A stretch of 64,000 nucleotides of DNA from Ideonella_A sakaiensis_A. GTDB lineage: Bacteria; Pseudomonadota; Gammaproteobacteria; Burkholderiales; Burkholderiaceae_C. Position 1 is the stretch's first letter; every line of letters starts with the position of its first letter. A program made the translations under genes and the position numbers. Of the stretch, positions 50,873 to 58,302 are shown in pieces. A model generated the notes under the pieces. It did not search any database. It was not told where the DNA came from and was given only the letters and a program-made list of their open reading frames with translations. The stretch is from contig NZ_CP182947.1 of the NCBI RefSeq assembly GCF_048320135.1, positions 4,154,001 through 4,218,000 of the forward strand. Reading direction: 5' to 3'.

Positions 50873-52039
50873 TCAGTACGAACGTGGCAGACCCATTACA
50901 TGTTCGGCAATGTAGTTCAGCACCATCTCGCGATTCAGCGGTGCGGTGCGCAGCAGCCTGACCAGGCCATACAGATCGTAGATGCCGTATTCCTTCGTGA
51001 ATCCGTTGCCGCCATGGGTCTGGATCGCAGCGTCGACCGCGTGGATGCCGGCCTCGGCGCCGGCGTATTTGGCGATGTTGGCAAACTCGCCTGCGGGCAG
51101 GCCTTGATCGAATGCCCAGGCCGCCTTCAATGCCATCAGCGAGGCCATCTCGATCTCGCTGCGCGCGATCGCCAGCGGATGCTGCACGCCCTGATAGGCG
51201 CCGATCGGCGTCTTGTTGAAAACCTTGCGGTCATTCGCGTAGGCCACGGCTTTCTGCAGCGCGAAGCGGCCGATCCCGGTGCACAGGCCTGAGAGGATGA
51301 TACGCTCGGGGTTGAGTGTGTCGAACAGGATACCGAAGCCCTTGTTGACCTCGCCCAGCACATCGTCCTCGGTCAACTGCACGTCGTCGAAGAAGACCTG
51401 CCACTGTGTCTCCGGCACCGGGAACGCGACCGGAATCAAGGTCATGCTGATGCCTTTTTTCTTCATGTCGACCATGAAGATCGTGAAGCCGTCTGACTTT
51501 TTCTTCACGTCGGCACGCGGCGTGGTGCGTGTCACGACCATCGCGTAATCGGCGCGATTCGCATCGGTGATGAACACCTTCTGCCCGCTGAGGCGGAAGC
51601 CGCCCTTGCCATCGGGCTTGGCGATGCTGGTGATCTCCATCGAGTTCGAGCCCGCGTTGGGCTCGGTGATCGCGAAGCAGAACTTGATCTCGCCGCTGCA
51701 GCCGCCCGGCAGCAGGCGGTGCTTCATGGTCTCGCTGGCGTGCTTGGCGAGCAGGCCCATTGTCATGGTCGGGCCGACCACCAGATTCAGCAGCGGGATG
51801 CCATTGTTGGCAAGTCCCTCCATGAACAGCAGCATCTCGGTCATGCCCTGACCCGCGCCGCCGTATGTCTCGGGCACCATGATGCCGAGGAATCCGTCGT
51901 CAGTGATCTGTTGGTAGAGCTCGACCGGCGGCTCGCCTTTCTCGGCGTAGGTTTTCCAGTATTTGTGGTCGAAGCGCTGCGACACGCGGTCGCCGTACTC
52001 ATAGACCATGCGCTGTTCCTGGGTGAGGGCAAATTCCAT
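50873..52039 (-). CDS. Acyl-CoA dehydrogenase, isovaleryl-type catalytic base
   Basis: This 388-residue flavoprotein has 'AITEPNAGSNSMEITSIA' near residue 122 and 'KVFITDANRADYAMVVTRT'. The likely catalytic Glu is in 'LNPERIILSGLCTGIGRF' near residue 244; the MCAD position reads 'LRTAPLNREMV'. It ends in 'MGLPRSY', as do 21244 and 57126. It lies 34 bp downstream of the crotonase gene in the long minus-strand operon. The ribosome-binding site is weak. Confidence 0.9.
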   Translation of the reverse strand: MEFALTQEQRMVYEYGDRVSQRFDHKYWKTYAEKGEPPVELYQQITDDGFLGIMVPETYGGAGQGMTEMLLFMEGLANNGIPLLNLVVGPTMTMGLLAKHASETMKHRLLPGGCSGEIKFCFAITEPNAGSNSMEITSIAKPDGKGGFRLSGQKVFITDANRADYAMVVTRTTPRADVKKKSDGFTIFMVDMKKKGISMTLIPVAFPVPETQWQVFFDDVQLTEDDVLGEVNKGFGILFDTLNPERIILSGLCTGIGRFALQKAVAYANDRKVFNKTPIGAYQGVQHPLAIARSEIEMASLMALKAAWAFDQGLPAGEFANIAKYAGAEAGIHAVDAAIQTHGGNGFTKEYGIYDLYGLVRLLRTAPLNREMVLNYIAEHVMGLPRSY

Positions 52040-52073
52040 GTTCTAGTCCAGTCGCATTGCGTGGTCGGGCTGA

Positions 52074-52877
52074 TCAGCGATTGGCGGAAGGGAACTTCGG
52101 CGCCCGCTTCTCGCGCACCGAAGCGACGCCCTCCTTGGCATCCTCGCCGAGGAAGCACAACATCTCCATCGCCAACGAGCTTTCGAAGATCGGTCGTGCA
52201 ACGTTCATCCAGCCGTTGAGGGACCGCTTGGTGTAGCGGATCGCCTGCTGGCTGCCGTTGGCCAGCTTGTTGGCCACAGCCATTGCCTTGTCCATCAGCT
52301 CGGCACGCGGCACGCAAAGGCTGACCAGCCCGATCCGCTCGGCTTCCTTGCCGTTGACGAATTCGGCTGTCATCAGGTAGTACTTGGCCTTGGCCATGCC
52401 ACACAGCAGCGGCCACAGGATCGCAGCGTGGTCGCCAGCGGCCACACCGATCTTGACGTGGCCATCGGTGATCTTGGCTTCCTCTGCCATGATGCTGATG
52501 TCGGCGAGGAATGCGACCGCCAGGCCGGCGCCGACGGCCACACCATTGATGGCCGAGATGATCGGTTTGTCGCAGGCCATCATGTTGTAGACGACGTCCG
52601 ATGCCTCGGTCATCGTGTTGGCAATCTCATTCGGATTGCCGACCATGTTGGCCACCCATTCCAGATCGCCGCCGGCCGAGAAAGCCTGGTCGCCAGAGCC
52701 GGTGATGACCGCGACCTTGGTATTCGCGTCGTCGTTGACGACGCCCCAGACCTTGGTCAGTTCCCAGTGCAGACGGGCATTGGTGGCGTTCATCACCTCC
52801 GGGCGGTTGATGGTGATCAGCAACACGCCGTTGGGCTTGTTGTCGAACTTGAGAAATTGGAAATCGGCGTAGTTCAT
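52074..52877 (-). CDS. Enoyl-CoA hydratase/isomerase family protein
   Basis: This 267-residue crotonase has 'GSGDQAFSAGGDLEWVANM' near residue 60, 'GVAVGAGLAVAFLADISIM' near residue 110 and 'ITDGHVKIGVAAGDHAAIL' near residue 135. Neither of the two canonical catalytic Glu positions is Glu: the first is Ala/Val, and the second reads 'TDGHVKIG' with Asp or Gly. A non-hydratase activity (isomerase, retro-aldolase or hydrolase) is therefore more likely. It is in the middle of the 11-gene operon, 31 bp from the MaoC gene. Confidence 0.85.
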   Translation of the reverse strand: MNYADFQFLKFDNKPNGVLLITINRPEVMNATNARLHWELTKVWGVVNDDANTKVAVITGSGDQAFSAGGDLEWVANMVGNPNEIANTMTEASDVVYNMMACDKPIISAINGVAVGAGLAVAFLADISIMAEEAKITDGHVKIGVAAGDHAAILWPLLCGMAKAKYYLMTAEFVNGKEAERIGLVSLCVPRAELMDKAMAVANKLANGSQQAIRYTKRSLNGWMNVARPIFESSLAMEMLCFLGEDAKEGVASVREKRAPKFPSANR

Positions 52878-52908
52878 GGTTGTTGTCCTTTGACAGAAGT
52901 TGGAGAGA

Positions 52909-53775
52909 TCAGCGCAACATGGCGCGGCCGTTGTTCAAGACCACGACATCGCGCTCGATAACGCGCGCACGATACGACGCGGTTTTGCCATCGATCCACA
53001 TTTCGGTGCGGATCGTCTCGCCCGGATAGACCGGCGACGAGAATCGGTTTTCTATGGTGGCGATGCGCGAAGGATCGCCGCCGCACAGCCCCTTGGTCAG
53101 TGCCCAGCCGGCCACGCCATAGGTGGCCAGCCCGTGCAGGATCGGGCGCTCGAAGCCGGCCGCGCGGCCGACCGCCGGCTCGGCATGGAGCGGGTTGTAG
53201 TCACCGGACAGTCGGTAGATCAGCGCCGCGCCCGGCAAGGTCTTGCGATCCTCGACGTGGTCCGGAGTGCGCGTGGGCAACTCATGCACCGGCTTCACCG
53301 GCCCGCTCGGGCCGCCAAATCCGCCGTCGGCCCGGCAGAAGGTGGTCGAACCCAGCGTGGCGAGAAGTTTCCCGCTGGCCGCGTCATGCACCGTGCGCTC
53401 GGTGTAGATGAGTGCGCCTTTGGTGGCACCTTTGTCGACGATGCCGGTGATGCTTGTGCGCCCGATCACCTCGCCCTCTGGCGCCGGCAGTTCATGGAGG
53501 ACCAGACTTTGCTCGCCGTGGACCAGTCGCACCGCATCGACACCGGTGGCGGGGTCCCGGATCCACATGCCGGGATAGCCCAGCACCACCGGATAGGTGG
53601 GCAACGCCACCAGGTTCTTCTCGTAGACGAAGCGCAATTCGTTTTCGTGCTCGGCATCGCACGGATCCGAGCCGAGTCCGATGCCAAGCGCATAGAGCAT
53701 CGTGTCGCGCCGGGTATAGCGTTGACGAACATCCTCGAACGGCCATGCCATCAGTTTGTCGTAGTCGATTGCCAT
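52909..53775 (-). CDS. Double hot-dog MaoC-type enoyl-CoA hydratase (MFE-2 hydratase-like)
   Basis: This 288-residue protein has two tandem hot-dog repeats, like hydratase 2 of peroxisomal MFE-2 and actinobacterial steroid enzymes. N-terminal 'RRDTMLYALGIGLGSDPCD' (near residue 22) and 'PTYPVVLGYPGMW' belong to the first. 'YRLSGDYNPLHAEPAVGR' near residue 187 and 'RPILHGLATYGVAGWAL' near residue 210 give the catalytic Asp and His of the second. It forms (R)-3-hydroxyacyl-CoA. The next upstream gene, an SDR, resembles the MFE-2 dehydrogenase part, so together they match a split MFE-2. Confidence 0.9.
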   Translation of the reverse strand: MAIDYDKLMAWPFEDVRQRYTRRDTMLYALGIGLGSDPCDAEHENELRFVYEKNLVALPTYPVVLGYPGMWIRDPATGVDAVRLVHGEQSLVLHELPAPEGEVIGRTSITGIVDKGATKGALIYTERTVHDAASGKLLATLGSTTFCRADGGFGGPSGPVKPVHELPTRTPDHVEDRKTLPGAALIYRLSGDYNPLHAEPAVGRAAGFERPILHGLATYGVAGWALTKGLCGGDPSRIATIENRFSSPVYPGETIRTEMWIDGKTASYRARVIERDVVVLNNGRAMLR

Positions 53776-53788
53776 CCTGCAAGCTCCT

Positions 53789-54709
53789 TCAGACCGGGTC
53801 CCAGGAGAACACGATGTTCGAGCTCTCCAGCGGGAAGAAGTTGGGCTTCATGGCCGGCAGCACGCGTTCTGCAATGGTCTCGGGTGTCCAGCCTTCGGAG
53901 GTGTGCATGCCGCGCACCGGGCGGGGCTGGCTCATCAGGAAGATCTCGTTGCCGCGTACGGCAAAAATCTGCGCACTGACATCAGCCGCAGCGTCGCTGG
54001 CCAGAAACGCAGCCATCGGTGCGATCTGCGCGGTATCGAGTTTTTTCAGCTTTTCGACACGCGCCTGTTGCTCAGGTGTGTCGGTTGGAATGGAACCGAT
54101 CATGCGGCTCCAGGCGAACGGCGAGATGCAGTTCGAGCGCACGTTGTAGCGCTTCATGTCGCCGGCAATCGTTCGCGAGAGCGCCACGATGCCCAGCTTG
54201 GCGGCGCCGTAGTTGGCTTGGCCGAGGTTGCCGATCAGGCCGGAGGTGGAGGTCATGTGCACATAGGCACCCGACTGCTGCGTCTTGAAATGCGGCGCTG
54301 CAGCACGGGAAACGTAGAAGCATCCGTTCAGGTGCACATCGATCACCGCCTTCCATTCCTCGACCGACATCGCAAAAAACATGCGATCACGCAGGATGCC
54401 AGCGTTGTTGACGACGATGTCGATGCGGCCGAAGGTGTCGGTGGCGCACTTGATGATCTGGTTGGCGGAGGCCCACTCGGAGACGCTGTCAGTGCTCAGC
54501 ACGGCCTCGCCGCCGCCGGCTCTGATCTCGTCGACCACTTGCTGGCCCGGGCTGGCGTCGTTGCCCTCGCCGCTGACCGAAGCGCCAATGTCGTTGATGA
54601 CGACCTTGGCCCCCTGGGCAGCCATTTGCATCGCGATGTCGCGGCCGATGCCGCGGCCCGATCCGGTGACGACTGCAACCTTGCCTTGCAGCATCGTGCC
54701 TTTGTTCAT
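53789..54709 (-). CDS. SDR 3-hydroxyacyl-CoA dehydrogenase (HSD17B4/MFE-2 dehydrogenase-like)
   Basis: This 306-residue SDR has 'VTGSGRGIGRDIAMQMA' near residue 13, 'VVINDIGASVSGEGNDASPG' (the MFE-2-type insert after the second strand), 'NNAGILRDRMFFAMSVEEW' near residue 98 and 'TSTSGLIGNLGQANYGAAK' near residues 152-170 with Ser, Tyr and Lys. 'GILRDRMF' and the insert are typical of the (3R)-hydroxyacyl-CoA dehydrogenase of peroxisomal MFE-2. AGGAG precedes the ATG at 54709 with 8-bp spacing. It is 13 bp upstream of the MaoC-type hydratase that makes its substrate. Confidence 0.9.
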   Translation of the reverse strand: MNKGTMLQGKVAVVTGSGRGIGRDIAMQMAAQGAKVVINDIGASVSGEGNDASPGQQVVDEIRAGGGEAVLSTDSVSEWASANQIIKCATDTFGRIDIVVNNAGILRDRMFFAMSVEEWKAVIDVHLNGCFYVSRAAAPHFKTQQSGAYVHMTSTSGLIGNLGQANYGAAKLGIVALSRTIAGDMKRYNVRSNCISPFAWSRMIGSIPTDTPEQQARVEKLKKLDTAQIAPMAAFLASDAAADVSAQIFAVRGNEIFLMSQPRPVRGMHTSEGWTPETIAERVLPAMKPNFFPLESSNIVFSWDPV

Positions 54710-54754
54710 CTGTGTGGCTCCTGTTGGTTGTGGGTTGGAATGCGGCAATGGCGC

Positions 54755-55906
54755 TCAGACCGGCAGCTGCAACACGCTGCTGGCCAGGATGTTTCGCTGG
54801 ATCTCGTTGCTGCCCCCGTAGATGGTGGCCGGGCGCGCGTTGTAGAACGTGGTGAGAACGTCGATCTGGCCCCGCTCGAGGTCGATATCGCCCGGGGTGC
54901 CGCCGCTGGAGCCGGCAATTTCCACCAGCAGGTTGGCCAGGCGCGAGTATGTTTCGGTGGCGAATATCTTCAGCATCGACACGTCGGGGCCGAGTGTTTC
55001 GCCGCGTTTGACCTGCTCGACAAACCGGCCGTACAGCGTCCCGAGATCGGCCACGTCCAGCGCCAGCTGCGTGTAGCGGTCGACGAACACCGCGTCGTCG
55101 AACAGGTCCAGCTGCTCGGCCACTTCCCGCACGCGCGCCAGCGCGTACTGGCTCTGCTTGGGGCTGCCGAGGAAGATGCGCTCGAAGCCGAGCAGGGCCT
55201 TGGCAATCGTCCAGCCCTTGTTGAGTTCGCCGACACGCTGATTGCGAGGCACCCGCACGTTGTCGAAGAAGACTTCGCAGAAGTCTTCGTGGCCGGCAAT
55301 GTTGCGGATCGGGCGCACCGTGATGCCCGGCGACTTCATGTCCACCAGCAGGAAACTGATGCCTTCCTGCTTCTTCGCCGACGCGTCGGTGCGCACCAGC
55401 AGGAAGATGTGGGTGGCATCCTGAGCCAACGTGGTCCAGGTCTTCTGGCCATTGACGATGAAGTCATCGCCATCGGCGATTGCCTCGGTGCGCAGGCTCG
55501 CCAGGTCGGAGCCCGAGTTCGGCTCGGAATAACCCTGGCACCAGATGTTTTCACAGGACAGGATACGGGGCAGGTAGTGGGCGCGCTGCTCGTCGCTGCC
55601 ATGCTGGATCAGCAAGGGCCCGACCATCACGATGCCCATGTCGGGCGCACGAGCGACGCCGTGACGTTCCTGTTCCTCGATGAACGTGATCAGCTTCTCC
55701 GGCGACAGCCCCATGCCGCCGTGGCGTACCGGCCAGCTTGGCGCGAGCCAGCCCTGGGACGCGAGTTTCATCGTCCATTCGCGGATCTCGTCCCAGCGCA
55801 GACGACGCTTCGGGTAGCGCAGTTCTTCGGGGTAGTTGTCGGCGAAAAATTTTTGTGCCAACCGTCGGAACTCTTCGGTAGGCAGTGAATTCCAGTCGGT
55901 GCTCAT
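54755..55906 (-). CDS. Acyl-CoA dehydrogenase, catalytic subunit of probable heteromer
   Basis: This 383-residue flavoprotein has 'GYSEPNSGSDLASLRTEAI' near residue 130 and 'KTWTTLAQDATHIFLLVRT'. 'GFERIFLGSPKQSQYAL' near residue 241 carries Glu at the isovaleryl-type catalytic position. The C-terminus 'ATIYGGSNEIQRNILAS' lacks Glu at the MCAD position. The gene overlaps its upstream neighbour by 4 bp (ATGA), and that neighbour is a degenerate dehydrogenase. This arrangement is typical of alpha2beta2 dehydrogenases of steroid side-chain degradation (FadE28/FadE29-type). It is likely the FAD-binding, base-bearing subunit. Confidence 0.88.
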   Translation of the reverse strand: MSTDWNSLPTEEFRRLAQKFFADNYPEELRYPKRRLRWDEIREWTMKLASQGWLAPSWPVRHGGMGLSPEKLITFIEEQERHGVARAPDMGIVMVGPLLIQHGSDEQRAHYLPRILSCENIWCQGYSEPNSGSDLASLRTEAIADGDDFIVNGQKTWTTLAQDATHIFLLVRTDASAKKQEGISFLLVDMKSPGITVRPIRNIAGHEDFCEVFFDNVRVPRNQRVGELNKGWTIAKALLGFERIFLGSPKQSQYALARVREVAEQLDLFDDAVFVDRYTQLALDVADLGTLYGRFVEQVKRGETLGPDVSMLKIFATETYSRLANLLVEIAGSSGGTPGDIDLERGQIDVLTTFYNARPATIYGGSNEIQRNILASSVLQLPV

Positions 55907-57093
55907 GAGGGCAGACCTCCGTTGTCGGCGCCTGCTGCGCGGTTGAGGCCAGCCACTCTCCTGCGTTGCGTGCTGCCATTGCCGAGCCATGCCGACAGCA
56001 CCAGTGCGCGCTGCAGGAAAAGGCCCAGATCGTTTTCATCGGTGACGCCGATCGCACCGTGCAGCTGCACCGACTCGCGCCCGATCTGCAGCGCAGCGTC
56101 CGAACAACGCGACTTGGCGCGGGCGGCCAGCGCTGCGCGTTCGTTCGCAGGGCAGCCGGAATCCAGCGCGGTCAGCGCCTGTGCGACGACAGCTTCGCCG
56201 AGTTCCTGCTGGATCAACATGTCCACCGCACGGTGCTGCAGGCTCTGGAAGCTGCCGATCAACTTGCCGAACTGCTTGCGGGTGCGCAGATAGTCGAGCG
56301 TCATCGTGAGCATGCAGCGCGCCAGCGTCTGCAACTCCACCGCGGTGAGCACCAGGGCCTCGTCATAGGCTGCTGCCAGCGCGGCCTCGGCCTGCAGCCC
56401 GGTGGCGAGCACCATCTCGGCGGAAAGTTCGACATCGCTGAAGGCAAGCCGTGCGGCAAAAGTGCCGTCGGCGAGCGGTTCGATGGTCTTGCTCAGAGCG
56501 GCACTTTGCGCTGCCACCCATACCAGCGCGAGTCCATCGGCCGACGCAGCCGAGACGATGTAGCCGCTGGCTGCAGCACCTGGGCGTATGTGGCGCTTGC
56601 TGCCGCGCACCACGATGCGGTCGCCGCTGCGCACGCAGGTGGTGGACGGTTTGGAAAGCCCGCCATCGCGGTCGAAATCGGCTGCGCCCGAGGTGTGCTC
56701 CTGCCAGGCCACGGCGGGCAGGGTCTTGCCTTCGGCCATTTCAGCGAGCAGCTGGCGGGCTGTCGCGCTGTCAGAGCAGCTTTGCAGCAGCCGGCCTGCG
56801 AATACGAGCACCGGTGTCACTGGTTCCGGCGCGACCTTCGTTGCCAGGGCTGCCGCGACCGCAGCCATTTCGGCAAAACCCTGAGCGTAGCCGCCTGCGG
56901 ATTCGGGTGCCAGCAGTCCGGTCCAGCCCTGGCTCGCGAGCGCATTCCAGAAGCGCAGATCGTAGCCTGGCGGCTTGCCACGCAGGGCGCGGGCACGGCT
57001 GAACGGCGATTCCTTGGCGACGAAGGCGAAGGCGCTGGAGCGCAGCATCGCGAGCTGTTGATTGGGTTCTGGATCGGCAATGGTGGCGGACAT
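55903..57093 (-). CDS. Acyl-CoA dehydrogenase-like non-catalytic subunit of probable heteromer
   Basis: This 396-residue member of the family has a divergent middle. The N-terminal helices are weak, but 'LDYLRTRKQFGKLIGSFQSLQHRAVDML' near residues 275-302 and 'LQIGRESVQLHGAIGVTDENDLGLF' near residues 345-370 are clear. The isovaleryl-type catalytic position reads 'AVELQTLARCML' and no MCAD-type EGT motif is seen, so a catalytic base is apparently missing. It is translationally coupled to the dehydrogenase downstream and probably supplies part of the FAD or substrate site. ATG 57093 has a somewhat distant AGGAG. Confidence 0.85.
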   Translation of the reverse strand: MSATIADPEPNQQLAMLRSSAFAFVAKESPFSRARALRGKPPGYDLRFWNALASQGWTGLLAPESAGGYAQGFAEMAAVAAALATKVAPEPVTPVLVFAGRLLQSCSDSATARQLLAEMAEGKTLPAVAWQEHTSGAADFDRDGGLSKPSTTCVRSGDRIVVRGSKRHIRPGAAASGYIVSAASADGLALVWVAAQSAALSKTIEPLADGTFAARLAFSDVELSAEMVLATGLQAEAALAAAYDEALVLTAVELQTLARCMLTMTLDYLRTRKQFGKLIGSFQSLQHRAVDMLIQQELGEAVVAQALTALDSGCPANERAALAARAKSRCSDAALQIGRESVQLHGAIGVTDENDLGLFLQRALVLSAWLGNGSTQRRRVAGLNRAAGADNGGLPS

Positions 57094-57125
57094 CGGTTCG
57101 TGGACTCCTGGGGGCGCGTCTGCGC

Positions 57126-58292
57126 TCAGTACGACTTGGGCAGGCCGAGCACCTTCTCGGCGATGAAACACAGGATCAGCTGTGGGCTGATCGGTGCGAC
57201 GCGCGGAATCAGCATCTCGCGCAGGTAACGCTCGACCTGGTATTCCTTCGCATAGCCGAAGCCGCCGAGCGTCGCCATGGCGCGTTGGCAGGCGTTGAAC
57301 CCGGCCTCGGCCCCCATGTACTTCGCGGCGTTGGCATCGGCACCGCAGTCAAGCTTGTTGTCGTACTTCCAGGCCGCGCGCATGGTCATCAACCAAGCGG
57401 CCTCGAGCTCCATCCACGACTGTGCCAGCGGATGCTGGATGGCCTGGTTCTGGCCGATCGGCCGGTTGAAGACGACTCGCTCTCCCGCGTACTTGACGGC
57501 CCGCTCCAGGGCAGCCTGGCCTAGGCCGACGGCCTCGCCTGCAATCAGCACGCGCTCGGGATTCATGCCGTGCAGGATGTACTCGAAGCCGCGGCCCTCT
57601 TCGCCGATGCGGTCCTCCACCGGTACCTTCAGCCCATCGATGAAAAGCTGATTGGAGTCGACTGCCTTGCGGCCCATCTTCTCGATCTCGCGCACTTCGA
57701 TATGCAGTCGATCGAGGTCGGTGTAGAACAGGCTCAGACCGAAGGTCGGTTTCGGGCACTCGTCGACCGGCGTGGTGCGTGCCAGGATCAGCATCTTCTT
57801 CGCGACCTGGGCGGTGGAAATCCACACTTTCTGGCCGGACAGGAGGTAGTGATCACCGTGGCGCTCGGCCCGCGTCTTCAACTGGGTGGTGTTCAGGCCG
57901 GTATTCGGTTCGGTCACTGCGAAGCAGGCTTTCTCCTTGCCGGCAATCAGCGGCGGCAACATTCGACGTTTTTGCTCATCGGTGCCGAAGACCACCACCG
58001 GTTGCAGGCCGAAGATGTTCATGTGAACGGCAGATGCCCCGGACAGGCCGGCACCCGAACGTGCGATGGCGGTCATCATCACCGTCGCCTCGGCGATGCC
58101 CATGCCGCTGCCACCATATTCCTGCGGCATGCAGATGCCCAACCAGCCGCCTTCGGCCAATGCGTCGTACAACTCGTGCGGAAAGCCGCCGTCACGGTCA
58201 TGGGCCAGCCAGTAGTCGTCGCCAAAATTTGCGCAGACCCGCCCGATCGCTTCGCGTATCGTTTCGTGCTCGCGCTCGTCGCTGAAATCCAT
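57126..58292 (-). CDS. Acyl-CoA dehydrogenase, isovaleryl-type catalytic base
   Basis: This 388-residue flavoprotein has 'AVTEPNTGLNTTQLKTRAE' near residue 123 and 'KVWISTAQVAKKMLILART'. The Glu is in 'MNPERVLIAGEAVGLGQAA' near residue 245; the MCAD position reads 'PRVAPISPQLI'. It is a clear paralogue of 10872 ('LGLPTSY' against 'LGLPKSY'; 'SLFYTDLDR' against 'SLFYTDFDR'). It is the second gene of the long operon, 10 bp after the dienoyl-CoA reductase. Confidence 0.9.
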   Translation of the reverse strand: MDFSDEREHETIREAIGRVCANFGDDYWLAHDRDGGFPHELYDALAEGGWLGICMPQEYGGSGMGIAEATVMMTAIARSGAGLSGASAVHMNIFGLQPVVVFGTDEQKRRMLPPLIAGKEKACFAVTEPNTGLNTTQLKTRAERHGDHYLLSGQKVWISTAQVAKKMLILARTTPVDECPKPTFGLSLFYTDLDRLHIEVREIEKMGRKAVDSNQLFIDGLKVPVEDRIGEEGRGFEYILHGMNPERVLIAGEAVGLGQAALERAVKYAGERVVFNRPIGQNQAIQHPLAQSWMELEAAWLMTMRAAWKYDNKLDCGADANAAKYMGAEAGFNACQRAMATLGGFGYAKEYQVERYLREMLIPRVAPISPQLILCFIAEKVLGLPKSY

Positions 58293-58302
58293 TTGCTCTC
58301 CT

